The notes under the pieces were generated by a model. It worked only from the letters and a program-made list of their open reading frames with translations. It made no database searches and was not told the origin of the DNA. From Streptomyces sp. DSM 110735 (lineage in GTDB: Bacteria; Actinomycetota; Actinomycetes; Streptomycetales; Streptomycetaceae), in contig NZ_JACYHF010000003.1 in assembly GCF_016482685.1 (NCBI RefSeq), positions 496,001 to 560,000 of the forward strand: DNA of 64,000 nt, written 5' to 3'. A program made the position numbers and the translations under genes. Positions 43,196-52,336 of the stretch are shown here, piece by piece (the first letter of the stretch is position 1; each line of letters opens with the position of its first letter).

Positions 43196-44110
43196 CTACA
43201 CCGCCCCGGCAGCGCCCTCGATCGTGCGCAGGATCCCCGGCTCACGGTCGCGCACCGCTCTCGCGGCGTCCACGAAGGAGGCGACGAGCGGGTTCGACCG
43301 GGGCGAGCGATGGGCCACGGCGACGGTCGAGCCCCGGTGGTCCTCGATCGTGATGAACCGGACTCCGGGGTGGGGCGAGTAGCGCCGTGCCGCCGCCGGG
43401 GTGACGCAGCAGGCCATCCCGGCGGCGACGACCTCCGCCTCCTCGCTCTGGGAGTGCGTCTCGACGAGGCGGGGCGGGCGCGTGCCGCCGCGATGACCGG
43501 CCAGGGTCCAGAAGTCGCGCCAGACGCCGTCGTCGGTGCGGCCGACGGCGATCGATTCGTCGAGGAGGTCCGCCACACGCACGCGGTGCGCCGCGCTCAC
43601 CCCGACGACGCAGGGCTCGGTGAACAGCGGTGTGACCACGAGTCCGTGGGTGGAACTCGGCAGCCGGATGAACGCGACGTCGGTGGTGGCACCGGCCAGA
43701 CCCGCCAAGGGGTCGGCGAAGCCGAACTCGTGCAGCTCGACCCGGGCTTCGGGACGGCGGCGGGCGAACTCGCTCAGGATGTGCGTGGTCAGCTCCAGCG
43801 CCGCGCCGACGACGAAGCCCACGCGCAGCGTGACCTGCTCTCCCCGCCCGACCCCTCGCGCCTCGGTCACACCCCGGTCGAAGCGGTCGAGCACCTCGTG
43901 AGCGGCGGCCAGGAACACCTCACCGGCCGGGGTGAGTTCCACCCTGCGGGAGGTGCGCCGCAGCAGCGGTGTCCCGAGTTCGCCCTCCAGCTCGGCGATC
44001 TGCCTGCTCAGCGACTGCTGAGCCACGAAGAGCTTCGCGGCGGCCCGGGTGAAGTGCAACTCCTCGGCCAGCGCGACGAAGAGACGCAGTCGGCGCAGGT
44101 TCACATCCAC
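43196..44110 (-). CDS. LysR-family transcription regulator (divergent from the aldehyde dehydrogenase operon)
   Basis: This 304-residue LysR protein has an N-terminal HTH (LRRLRLFVALAEELHFTRAAAKLFVAQQSLSRQIAELEGELGTPLLRR) and a substrate-binding domain with the VTLRVGFVVGAALELTT start. Two GTG starts fit: 44110 (used) and 44104. The 16-bp palindrome ACAATCCCGGGATTGT (44109-44124) overlaps the start at 44110, so a shorter start or a leaderless transcript is possible. It is divergent from the aldehyde dehydrogenase gene and is the likely operon regulator. Confidence 0.88.
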   Translation of the reverse strand: MDVNLRRLRLFVALAEELHFTRAAAKLFVAQQSLSRQIAELEGELGTPLLRRTSRRVELTPAGEVFLAAAHEVLDRFDRGVTEARGVGRGEQVTLRVGFVVGAALELTTHILSEFARRRPEARVELHEFGFADPLAGLAGATTDVAFIRLPSSTHGLVVTPLFTEPCVVGVSAAHRVRVADLLDESIAVGRTDDGVWRDFWTLAGHRGGTRPPRLVETHSQSEEAEVVAAGMACCVTPAAARRYSPHPGVRFITIEDHRGSTVAVAHRSPRSNPLVASFVDAARAVRDREPGILRTIEGAAGAV

Positions 44111-44124
44111 AATCCCGGGATTGT
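44109..44124. promoter_or_regulatory. 16-bp perfect palindrome at the LysR start
   Basis: ACAATCCCGGGATTGT is perfectly self-complementary. It lies at the start of the lysR gene and 110 bp before the divergent aldehyde dehydrogenase ATG. It is a candidate site for autorepression by LysR and for control of the operon. Confidence 0.6.
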
Positions 44125-44234
44125 AGATCGTGCCGAGATTGGTGTTTCACCTCGTGCCCCGCTCGCCCCCACCATGAGCCATCCGCGATGACCTGTCCGC
44201 GTTGACCCGTCCGCGTTGAGCCAAGGGGAGAGCG

Positions 44235-45719
44235 ATGACCCGTACCACGACCGTCGGCCTCGGTGACGATCCAGGCCACAGCACCGGTGACGCCGATACC
44301 GATGCCATCGCCGCGCTGCGCACCGCCTTCGCCACCCAGACAGCGGGCGTCCGGCGGAACCCGGCACCGGGGATCGAGGAGCGCCGCCGGAGTCTGCAGG
44401 CGCTGGCCCAGGTGATCACCGGGTACCGGCACCGCATCCGGGAGGCGCTGTCGGCCGACTTCGCCGTGCACCCCGAGGGGTTCGCGGATCTCGTCGAGAT
44501 TCTCGGCGTGGCCGGGCGGGCCGCCCACGCCGCCGAACACCTCGAAGCCTGGATGGCGCCGGAGACCCGCCCGGCCGGTCCCGGACTCCTCGGCACGGCG
44601 CACGTCTCGATCACCCATCAGCCCAAGGGAGTCATCGGGCTGATCTCGCCCTGGAACTTCCCCTTCGACCTCTCGCTCGGTCCCCTCGCCGACATGCTGG
44701 CGGCCGGGAACCGGGTGATCGTCAAACCGTCGGAGTACACCCCCGCGTGCTCGGCTCTGCTGCGCGAGATGCTGGCCGAAGCCTTCGACCCGGAGCAGGT
44801 CACCGTCGTCACCGGCGGACTGGAACTCGCGCGGGAGTTCCCGACCCTGCCGTGGGACCACCTGCTGTACACCGGGAACCCCGAGGTCGGACGCCTGGTC
44901 GCCCGCGCGGCAGCCGAGAACCTGGTGCCGACCACGCTCGAACTCGGCGGAAAGTGCCCGGCGATCGTCCACGAGGACAGCGTCACCGCGGACACCGTCG
45001 CCCAGATCGTCGGAACGAAACTGGTCAAGAGCGGGCAGATGTGTGTCACCGTCGACTACTGCCTGGTGCCCCGGAAGGACCTGGACCGGTTCACCGAGCT
45101 GGTGACCGCGCACATGCGCGAGCGGGTACCGGGTTTCGCCTCCTCGCCGGACTGTACGGGCATCATCACCGAACGCCATCTGACCCGCCTCGTCGGCCTG
45201 GTCGAGGAGGCCAGGAGCCGGGGCGTCACGGTGGTGCGGACCGACGACACCGGTCCGGACACGGCCACGCGGCGGATGCCGCTGACGCTGGTGATCGACC
45301 CGCCCGACGACCTCGCTCTCATGCGCGAGGAGATCTTCGGACCGATCCTGCCGGTCAAGCCCTACGACGCGATCGAGGACGCCGTCACCTACGTCAACCA
45401 GGGTGAACGGCCCCTGGGTCTCTACGTCTTCGCACAGGACCCCGGCACCGCCGAACAGCTCCTGGCCACCACCGTTTCCGGGGGCGCGTGCGTCAACACC
45501 TGTGCGGTGCAGGCCGCCGTGCCCTCTCTCGGATTCGGCGGCATCGGACGCAGCGGGCACGGGCGGCACCACGGGGTGGACGGCTTCCGGGAGTTCTCCA
45601 ACCCGCGCGGCGTCGTCAGGCGTGGCCGGGACGATCTGATCGAGCTGATGTTCCCGCCCTATGGGGACGCGCTCGACACGGTCGTCGACTCCGCGCTCGG
45701 CGCCGCGGGTGCCGAATGA
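44235..45719 (+). CDS. NAD(P)-dependent aldehyde dehydrogenase (coniferyl-aldehyde type)
   Basis: This 494-residue ALDH oxidises an aldehyde to its acid. The NAD-binding motif is LISPWNFPFDLSLGPL near residue 138, the general base Glu is in TTLELGGKCPA near 240, and the catalytic Cys is in KSGQMCVTVDYC near 275. It resembles the coniferyl-aldehyde/CalB subgroup by its VNTCAVQAAVPSLGFGGIGRSGHGRHHG C-terminal region. AGGGGAGAGCG precedes the ATG at 44235. It heads the operon with permease, FAD oxidase and D-threonine-aldolase-like genes, all overlapping or nearly so. Confidence 0.93.
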   Translation: MTRTTTVGLGDDPGHSTGDADTDAIAALRTAFATQTAGVRRNPAPGIEERRRSLQALAQVITGYRHRIREALSADFAVHPEGFADLVEILGVAGRAAHAAEHLEAWMAPETRPAGPGLLGTAHVSITHQPKGVIGLISPWNFPFDLSLGPLADMLAAGNRVIVKPSEYTPACSALLREMLAEAFDPEQVTVVTGGLELAREFPTLPWDHLLYTGNPEVGRLVARAAAENLVPTTLELGGKCPAIVHEDSVTADTVAQIVGTKLVKSGQMCVTVDYCLVPRKDLDRFTELVTAHMRERVPGFASSPDCTGIITERHLTRLVGLVEEARSRGVTVVRTDDTGPDTATRRMPLTLVIDPPDDLALMREEIFGPILPVKPYDAIEDAVTYVNQGERPLGLYVFAQDPGTAEQLLATTVSGGACVNTCAVQAAVPSLGFGGIGRSGHGRHHGVDGFREFSNPRGVVRRGRDDLIELMFPPYGDALDTVVDSALGAAGAE

Positions 45720-47224
45720 CCGCGCCCGAGCCGCGGGAGCGGCCCGCGGGAGACGAGGGCACGGTCGACGCGTTCGGCTACCGGCAGGAGCTGCGCCGGT
45801 CGTTGAGCTGGTTCTCGCTGTTCTCGGTGTCGTTCTCCGTGATGTCGATCGCCACCGGCGTCTTCCTCAACTTCACTTTCGGAATGACCCACTTGGGCCC
45901 GGTCAGCATCTGGATCTGGCCCGCGGTGGGCGTCGGGCAGGTGCTGGTCGCCCTGGTCCTCGGCGAGCTGGGCACCCGGATACCGCTGGCGGGCGCCGGC
46001 TACCAGTGGGGAGCGCGGCTGGTCGGACCCGGCTACGGCTGGTTCATCGGCGCCCTGGGCATCCTGTACGCCGCCGTGGGCGTACCCGGCATCGTCTACC
46101 TCGCGGTCGCGCCGCTCACCGAGTACGTCCTCGGCATCGACGACGCCTCGCCGCGCATGACGCTGTTCATCGCGCTGCTGGTCCTCACGGTCGCCTACCT
46201 CGTCAACATCATCAGCGTGCAACTGGCCGCCCGGATCAACAACGTGGCGGTTCTCGCGGAGATCGTCGGCACGGTCGTCCTGGCCCTGCTGCTGTTCTTC
46301 CTGTGGGTCGCGGGGACCAAAGAGACCGATCACGGGATCGGCTACCTCACCGAACACCACCACCTGCCGGGCCAGTCCTACGGTTACGCGATCGCGCTGG
46401 CGTCCCTGGTGGGCGTCTACACCCTGGCCGGGTTCGAAGCCGCCGCCGACGTGGCCGAGGAGGCGGTGGACGCCAGGCGCTCGATACCCCGCGCCATCCT
46501 CGGCAGTGTCGTGGTCTCGGTGGTCCTCGGCATGGTGGTGCTGATCGGCTTCACCGTGGCCGTCCCGAGCGACGAGGTGCTCGCGTCCGGCGGACTGCCC
46601 GCCGTGTTCCAGTACTGGCTCGGCGCGGGGCTCGCGCGCGCCTTCGTGGGCGTGGTCGTCTTCGCGATGTTCGCGCTGATGGTGGTCTCCGCCGCCGTCA
46701 TCGCGCGCCTGCTCTTCGCCATGGCACGCGACAACATGCTGCCCGGCTCCGCCCTCCTGAGGCGGGTCAACCCCACGACGAGGACGCCCGTTCCCGCCCT
46801 CCTGACGGGGTACGTGCTCAACGTCGCGGTCGTGGTCTTCGGCTACAACAGCTCCAACGCCTTCGGCACGCTCGTCGGCGCCACGGCGGTACTGCCGTAT
46901 CTCGTCTACCTCCTGGTCGTGCTCGCCTACGGCTACCGGCGGCGCAGGCTGGCGGCGATCGACGGGGCGTTCGACCTGGGTCGCTTCGCCGTACCCGTGT
47001 TCGGAGCCGCCCTCGTCCACCTGGTCGCCGTCGTCCTGACGCTGACGCTGCCGGACGAGTTCCGCAGCGCGAACGACTACGTGCTCGGCGGGCTCGCCCT
47101 CGCCGCGGTGTGGTGGCTCACCGGTCTGCGACCCCGGCTGGCGCGGGGCCGGGCCGGGGCGCCGACTCTCGGCGGGAACAGCCCGCACTCCGACGACCTG
47201 GAGACTCAGGAGGACAAGCGATGA
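45716..47224 (+). CDS. APC-superfamily amino acid permease
   Basis: This 502-residue transporter has about 12 membrane helices. The first amphipathic part SWFSLFSVSFSVMSIATGVFLNF leads into GPVSIWIWPAVGVGQVLVALVLGELGTRIPLAGAGYQWGARLVGPGYGWFIG, typical of APC permeases for amino acids, GABA or amines. A cytoplasmic motif follows helix 8 (VARLLFAMARDNMLPGSALLRRVNPTTRTPVPALL-like). It starts at ATG 45716, overlapping the ALDH stop as ATGA. It probably imports the compound the operon degrades. Confidence 0.93.
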   Translation: MTAPEPRERPAGDEGTVDAFGYRQELRRSLSWFSLFSVSFSVMSIATGVFLNFTFGMTHLGPVSIWIWPAVGVGQVLVALVLGELGTRIPLAGAGYQWGARLVGPGYGWFIGALGILYAAVGVPGIVYLAVAPLTEYVLGIDDASPRMTLFIALLVLTVAYLVNIISVQLAARINNVAVLAEIVGTVVLALLLFFLWVAGTKETDHGIGYLTEHHHLPGQSYGYAIALASLVGVYTLAGFEAAADVAEEAVDARRSIPRAILGSVVVSVVLGMVVLIGFTVAVPSDEVLASGGLPAVFQYWLGAGLARAFVGVVVFAMFALMVVSAAVIARLLFAMARDNMLPGSALLRRVNPTTRTPVPALLTGYVLNVAVVVFGYNSSNAFGTLVGATAVLPYLVYLLVVLAYGYRRRRLAAIDGAFDLGRFAVPVFGAALVHLVAVVLTLTLPDEFRSANDYVLGGLALAAVWWLTGLRPRLARGRAGAPTLGGNSPHSDDLETQEDKR

Positions 47225-48606
47225 CGAAGAGCACGTCCACGACGGGCGCCTGGGCCAACTGGACCGGTGACCAGTCCTGCACCCCGCTGAGGATTCTGCG
47301 CCCGGGCTCGGTGGACGAGATCGCCGCCGTGACCGCACAGGCGGCCGCCGACGGCCGGACCGTCCGCGTCGTCGGCGCCGGCCACTCCTTCGACGACCAG
47401 GTCTGTACGGACGGTCTGCTGCTGAATCTGGACCGGATCAGCGGCCTGCGGCACGTCGATCCCGAGGCGGGGCTCGTCACGGTCGGTGCCGGGACCCGCC
47501 TGGCCGATCTGAACCTCCAGCTCGCGCGGCACGGACTCGCCCTGCCCAACCTCGGGGACATCGACAGGCAGAGCGTCGCCGGTGCCCTGTCCACCGGCAC
47601 CCACGGAACGGGCCGCGCGCTCGGCAACCTCGCCACCCAGATCGAGGCTCTCGACCTTGTGCTCGCCGACGGCACCACGCTGACCTGCACCGAGGACGAT
47701 CCCGAGGTCCTGCGGGCAGCCCGGCTGAGCCTCGGCGCCCTGGGAGTGATCACCGGCTACACCCTGCGTGTCGTACCGGCCTTCGCCTTGCGCGCCGAGA
47801 CCCGGCGGATGCCGCTCGCCGAGACGCTGGGGCGCCTGGACGAACTCGTCGACGCCAACGACCACTTCGAGTTCTTCCTGTTCCCGCACGCCCGATCCGC
47901 CCTGGTGAAGCTGAACAACCGCACCGAGGACCCCGTCCGTCCGCCGCGTGAGACGGCGAGAAGGATCGCCGAGTTCGCCGAGAACGGTCTCTTCGAGGCG
48001 GCGTGCCGGGCGGGGCGCCGCTTCCCGTCGCGGATCCCGTCGCTGAACCGGGCCGTCACCCGGCTCATGACCCCCTCCGAGCATGTCGACCGGAGCGACC
48101 GGGTCTTCGCCAGCAGGCGTTCGGTCAGGTTCACGGAGATGGAGTGGGCCGTGCCGCGCGCTGCCTGCGCCGAGGTGCTCCGGGAGATCCTGCGGGTGAT
48201 CGACCACGACCGTCTCGACGTGGGATTCCCGGTCGAGGTGCGGTTCGTGGCTCCCGACGAGCTGTCCCACCTCAGCCCCGCCTACGGCCGCGAGAGCGCG
48301 TACCTCGCCGTCCACATGTACCGGGGCATGGCGTGGGAGCCGTACTTCCGCCGCGTCCAGGACGTCGCCCTGGCGTTCGGGGGACGGCCGCACTGGGGCA
48401 AACGGCACTTCATGGAGGCCGAGGGACTCGCCGCCCGCTACCCGGCGTGGGACCGGTTCCAGGCGGTCCGCTCGCGACTCGACCCGCGGGGCACCTTCAC
48501 CAACGCCCATCTGCGCAGAGTGCTCGGCCCGGTCGGAAGCCCCGGCGCCGCGCCGTCGCCCGACGGCTCCCACGGCGTCGGCGACCGGACCACGAAAGGC
48601 AGGTAG
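47221..48606 (+). CDS. FAD-linked oxidase of the alditol/aldonolactone oxidase family
   Basis: This 461-residue flavoprotein has an N-terminal FAD_binding_4 domain with VRVVGAGHSFDDQV, in which the His is the expected covalent flavin attachment site, and GVGALSTGTHGTG-like phosphate loop (SVAGALSTGTHGTGRALGNL). A C-terminal ALO domain follows, ending in GGRPHWGKRHF and FTNAHLRRVLG. Members oxidise alditols, aldonolactones or hydroxy acids with oxygen. AGGAGG lies 7 bases before the ATG, which overlaps the permease stop (ATGA). The exact substrate is unknown. Confidence 0.9.
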   Translation: MTKSTSTTGAWANWTGDQSCTPLRILRPGSVDEIAAVTAQAAADGRTVRVVGAGHSFDDQVCTDGLLLNLDRISGLRHVDPEAGLVTVGAGTRLADLNLQLARHGLALPNLGDIDRQSVAGALSTGTHGTGRALGNLATQIEALDLVLADGTTLTCTEDDPEVLRAARLSLGALGVITGYTLRVVPAFALRAETRRMPLAETLGRLDELVDANDHFEFFLFPHARSALVKLNNRTEDPVRPPRETARRIAEFAENGLFEAACRAGRRFPSRIPSLNRAVTRLMTPSEHVDRSDRVFASRRSVRFTEMEWAVPRAACAEVLREILRVIDHDRLDVGFPVEVRFVAPDELSHLSPAYGRESAYLAVHMYRGMAWEPYFRRVQDVALAFGGRPHWGKRHFMEAEGLAARYPAWDRFQAVRSRLDPRGTFTNAHLRRVLGPVGSPGAAPSPDGSHGVGDRTTKGR

Positions 48607-48609
48607 AAC

Positions 48610-49617
48610 GTGCTCATCAGCGAACTGCAGACCCCCGCGCTCCTGGTCGACCGGACGGCACTGCGCCACAACCTCGACACGATGACCGCCGAGCTGCCCG
48701 GCGCCCGCCTCCGGCCGCACGTCAAGGCACACAAGTGCACGAGCCTGGCCCGGCTTCAGTACGCCAACGGGCACCGGGGCTTCACCTGCGCGACGGTCCG
48801 CGAGGTCGAGGTCATGGCGGCGGCCGGTCTCGGTGAGGATCTGCTGCTGGCCAACGAGGTGCTGGAGACCCGCCGCCTGGGGCAACTGGTCGAGCAGGGG
48901 CACCGGGTGACGGTCGCCGTGGACTCGCCCGAGACGGTCCGGGCCGCCGCTTCCGGCGGGGTGCGCGAGGTCCTCGTCGACGTCAACGTCGGACTGCCCC
49001 GCTGCGGCTGCCCGCCCGGCGAAGCCGGTCGGCTCGCCGACCTCGCCCGAGGCGCCGGGCTGGTCGTGCGCGGCGTCATGGGCTACGAGGGCCACCTCAT
49101 GCTCGTGGCGAAGGAGGAGGAGCGCCGGGAACGGACCGAGCAGGCGATGCGGGAGCTGCTCGCCGCGAGCGCCGCCGTCGGAGGCGACGTCATCAGCGCC
49201 GGAGGAACCGGCACCTGCACGGTCAACACCTGGGCCAACGAGATCCAGGCGGGCTCGTACGCCCTCATGGACACCGCCTACGAACAGCTCGGCCAGCCCT
49301 TCCGGCAGGCGCTCTTCGTCCTGGGCACGGTCATCTCGGTCTCGTCCGGCTGGGCGGTCGTCGACGTCGGTCTCAAATCGCTCGGACTCGACCACGGGCT
49401 CCCGGCCATCGACGGCGCGGAGGTCTGGTTCTGCTCCGACGAACACACGACGTTCAGCATCCCGGACGGACCGCTGCCCGCCGTCGGAGAGCTGGTCCGG
49501 GTGCGCCCCTCCCACGTCGACCCCACCGTGGCCCTCCACGACACCCTCCACCTGGTCGACGGCGACCGCGTGCTGGAGCGGTGGCCGGTCGACATGCGGG
49601 GCTGGCGCCGGTCCTGA
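48610..49617 (+). CDS. D-threonine aldolase-like PLP enzyme (DSD1/alanine racemase fold)
   Basis: This 335-residue fold-type III PLP enzyme has the Lys motif RPHVKAHKCTSLARLQ near residue 38 and the downstream GGTGTCTVN. The C-terminal metal site reads SHVDPTVALHD: a His-X-Asp pair as in D-threonine aldolases, whereas D-serine dehydratases carry His-X-Cys. It probably cleaves a D-beta-hydroxy amino acid to glycine and an aldehyde, which the operon's aldehyde dehydrogenase could oxidise. The GTG at 48610 is 3 bp after the preceding stop. It is the last gene of the operon. Confidence 0.88.
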   Translation: MLISELQTPALLVDRTALRHNLDTMTAELPGARLRPHVKAHKCTSLARLQYANGHRGFTCATVREVEVMAAAGLGEDLLLANEVLETRRLGQLVEQGHRVTVAVDSPETVRAAASGGVREVLVDVNVGLPRCGCPPGEAGRLADLARGAGLVVRGVMGYEGHLMLVAKEEERRERTEQAMRELLAASAAVGGDVISAGGTGTCTVNTWANEIQAGSYALMDTAYEQLGQPFRQALFVLGTVISVSSGWAVVDVGLKSLGLDHGLPAIDGAEVWFCSDEHTTFSIPDGPLPAVGELVRVRPSHVDPTVALHDTLHLVDGDRVLERWPVDMRGWRRS

Positions 49618-49638
49618 GCCCCGCCCGTCACCGCCCCG

Positions 49639-50253
49639 TCATGGCCGCGCGCCCGCCGTCATCCGTGTCATGGCGCGGTACCGCTCCGCGAGTTCCGGCG
49701 GGGAGTGCTCGCCACCGGCGCGATACCACTGCGAGACGCCCGTGCACATGGTGACGATCGCCCTGCCCGCCTCGCGCGGGTAGGGCGTCGTGAAGACCCC
49801 CTGTGCGACGCCGCTCTCGACGACGTGGTCCATCAGCCGCTGCTGGCGGTCGCGGGCGGCGATGTAGGTGGCGCGGGCGTCCCCGGTGAGGCTGCGGATC
49901 TCGCTGTAGGCGATGAACGCCAGGTCGCGCCGGTGGGCGTGGAACAGCACGAGGCACTCCACGAGCAGGTCGAACCGGCGCCGGACGTCGTCGCCCGCCT
50001 CCCTTAGTGCCGCGGTGCTGCGTCGCCACAGGTCGTCCATGGCGTGGGAGACGAGCGCGACGAGCAGCGCCTGCTTGGAGGCGTAGTGGTAGTACAGCCC
50101 CGGCACGGAGAGCCCCGCCCGGGACGCCACGGTCCGGATCGTCGTCCCGTGGTAGCCGTGCTCCACGAAGCAGGCGAGGGCGGTCTCGAGGATGGGCGGC
50201 AGGTCCCGGTCCGCGTACGTCCGCCACGCCGTCCCGGCATCCGTCTCGGTCAC
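49639..50253 (-). CDS. TetR-family repressor
   Basis: This 204-residue TetR protein has the HTH ILETALACFVEHGYHGTTIRTVASRAGLSVPGLYYHYASKQALLVAL at residues about 22-68 and a helical ligand domain. The GTG at 50253 has GAGGGGAG upstream. It diverges from the acyl-CoA ligase gene; the 18-bp palindrome between them (50365-50382) is the expected operator. The ligand is probably an acyl-CoA or the ligase substrate. Confidence 0.9.
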   Translation of the reverse strand: MTETDAGTAWRTYADRDLPPILETALACFVEHGYHGTTIRTVASRAGLSVPGLYYHYASKQALLVALVSHAMDDLWRRSTAALREAGDDVRRRFDLLVECLVLFHAHRRDLAFIAYSEIRSLTGDARATYIAARDRQQRLMDHVVESGVAQGVFTTPYPREAGRAIVTMCTGVSQWYRAGGEHSPPELAERYRAMTRMTAGARP

Positions 50254-50364
50254 AGCACTCCCCTCGCCCCGGACCCTCGTCCCCTCGGCAGGTCAGTATG
50301 CGGCCTCGTCCGGTACGGGACTGCCGCACCCCTTGACACCGCGCTCCCGCCACTCCGATCCTTC

Positions 50365-50382
50365 ACCGAGCGACCGCTCGGT
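50365..50382. promoter_or_regulatory. 18-bp TetR-type palindrome between tetR and ligase genes
   Basis: ACCGAGCGACCGCTCGGT is an inverted repeat of ACCGAGCG with a 2-base centre. It lies 42 bp before the ligase ATG and 111 bp before the tetR start. It fits TetR operators of acyl-CoA metabolism regulators. Confidence 0.7.
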
Positions 50383-50424
50383 ATGCAGCGACTGGCCCGC
50401 GTCGGCGGGCGGGAGGGACGACAC

Positions 50425-52053
50425 ATGACGGCTCCCGAAAACCCCGCGGCGGGTCTCCCGCGACACGACTCCCTCCTGTCCGCGTGGAAGGCTCGCGTGG
50501 CGGGGAACCCGGACGGCGTGGCGCTGCGCTACTTCGACGGGGCGCTGTCCGCAAGGGAGTTGGACTCCGCGACGGACGCCCTGGCCGCCGCGTTCGAAGC
50601 CCGTGGAACCAAGCGGGGCGACCGTGTCGGCGTGTATCTCCAGAACGTGCCGGGTTACGTCCTGGCGCTGCTGGCCCTGTGGAAGCTGGGTGCCACGGCG
50701 CTGGGGCTCAACCCCATGTACCGGCGGCAGGAGTTGCGCCGGATCGTGGACGACGCCGGGGCGGTGGGGATCGTCTGCGCGGACACCGACGCCGAGGAGA
50801 CCGTCGGCACCCTGGCGGGCGGCACGGTGCGGTGGACGGTCAGCACCTCGGCGCTGGACTTCCAGTCCCGCGACGACGCCCGGGTCTTCGCGACGGCGGA
50901 ACGCCCCTCCCCCGCCCCGGACGGCGACCTGAAGGCGCTGATCGAGGAGTTCACCGGCCGCCGCCCCTCCCCGGTGCACCCGGTCCGGGACGACGTCGCG
51001 TTCCTGACGTACACCTCCGGTACGACCGGACCGCCCAAGGGCGCCATGAACACCCACGGCAACGTCCTCGGCGTGGTGGCGACCTGCGCGCCGTGGACCG
51101 GGGTGAGCGAGGGGGACGTGGTGTTCGCCATGGCCCCGCTGTTCCACATCACCGGCGCGGTGGTCAACGCGGCGCTCTCCCTGCTCACCGACACCACGCT
51201 CGTCCTCGCGGGACGGTTCCACCCCGAGATCGCCCTGGAGGCGTTCGCCGAGCACAAGGTGACGTACACGATCGGCTCCATCACGGCGTACAACGCGATC
51301 TACGAGCTGCCGCACGCCGGTCCGGAGCACTTCGCGTCGGTGAAGAGCCTGTATTCGGGCGGCGCGCCGATCCCGCCCGCGACCGTCGAGCGGTTCGAGA
51401 AGCGGTTCGGCGCCTACATCCACAACGGCTACGGGATGACCGAGACGACGTCCGCCGTCATCGCGGTGCCCGCGGGGCTCAGGGCGCCGGTCCACCTGCC
51501 GAGCGGCACCCTGTCCATCGGGATGCCGCTGCCGGGGCTCACCGCCCGGGTGGTGGACCCCGAGGGGCGGCCGGTGCCGCACGGGGAGCAGGGCGAGCTG
51601 GAGCTGAGCGGACCGCAGGTGGTGCCCGGTTACTGGGGAAAGCCCGAGGTCACCGAGCTGACGATGCCGGAGGGACGACTGCGCACCGGTGACGTCGCCG
51701 TCATCGACGAGCAGGGCTGGGTCTACCTGGTGGACCGGCTCAAGGACCAGATCAACGTGTCCGGCTACAAGGTCTGGCCGCGCGAGGTCGAGGACGCGCT
51801 GTACGAGCACCCCTCGGTGCTGGAGGCAGCCGTCGTCGGCCGCCCTGACGAGTACCGCGGCGAGACGGTGGTCGCCTACGTCTCCCTCAAGTCGGGCCTG
51901 AGCGCCACCGAGGAGGAGCTGATCGCCTTCTCCCGCGAGCGGCTGGCCGCCTACAAGTGTCCCCGCCGGGCCCACTTCATCGCCGACCTGCCCAAGACCC
52001 AGACCGGCAAGATCCGCCGCGCCGAACTCCGCGACACCACTCCGCAGGGCTGA
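50425..52053 (+). CDS. long/medium-chain acyl-CoA synthetase-type AMP-dependent ligase
   Basis: This 542-residue adenylate-forming ligase activates a carboxylic acid with ATP and transfers it to CoA. Motifs: P-loop TYTSGTTGPPKGAMNTHG near residue 193, NGYGMTETT near 333, the LRTGDVAVIDEQGWVYLVDRLKDQINVSGYKVWPREVE hinge near 420, and KTQTGKIRR at the C-terminus with the catalytic Lys. The ATG at 50425 has GGGAGGG upstream. TetR and its palindrome sit divergently upstream. The chain length of the substrate cannot be told. Confidence 0.92.
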   Translation: MTAPENPAAGLPRHDSLLSAWKARVAGNPDGVALRYFDGALSARELDSATDALAAAFEARGTKRGDRVGVYLQNVPGYVLALLALWKLGATALGLNPMYRRQELRRIVDDAGAVGIVCADTDAEETVGTLAGGTVRWTVSTSALDFQSRDDARVFATAERPSPAPDGDLKALIEEFTGRRPSPVHPVRDDVAFLTYTSGTTGPPKGAMNTHGNVLGVVATCAPWTGVSEGDVVFAMAPLFHITGAVVNAALSLLTDTTLVLAGRFHPEIALEAFAEHKVTYTIGSITAYNAIYELPHAGPEHFASVKSLYSGGAPIPPATVERFEKRFGAYIHNGYGMTETTSAVIAVPAGLRAPVHLPSGTLSIGMPLPGLTARVVDPEGRPVPHGEQGELELSGPQVVPGYWGKPEVTELTMPEGRLRTGDVAVIDEQGWVYLVDRLKDQINVSGYKVWPREVEDALYEHPSVLEAAVVGRPDEYRGETVVAYVSLKSGLSATEEELIAFSRERLAAYKCPRRAHFIADLPKTQTGKIRRAELRDTTPQG

Positions 52054-52084
52054 CCCGCCGAACCGGAACAGCACCACAACGGCT

Positions 52085-52120
52085 CAGGGCCGGTCTCGGA
52101 TCTCTCCGAAACCGGCCCTG
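52085..52120. terminator. hairpin terminator between the ligase gene and tRNA-Pro
   Basis: CAGGGCCGGT (52085-52094) pairs with ACCGGCCCTG (52111-52120), and the stem continues into a nearly matched CTCGG/CCGAA. It lies 31 bp after the ligase stop and 18 bp beyond the 3' end of the tRNA on the other strand, so it may stop transcription from both sides. Confidence 0.75.
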
Positions 52121-52138
52121 AACTGCGACTCTCACGAG

Positions 52139-52212
<74 letters not shown>

Positions 52213-52336
52213 ATGCCGTTTGACCTGGGGTTTCCCCGGTCGCAACGTGCAGGGAAACAATACCGCACTCGGGTCGGTGGTCGCGCATCCGTAAACGGTT
52301 GACCTCAAGTCTGGTCGAGGTTGCACGATCGACGGT

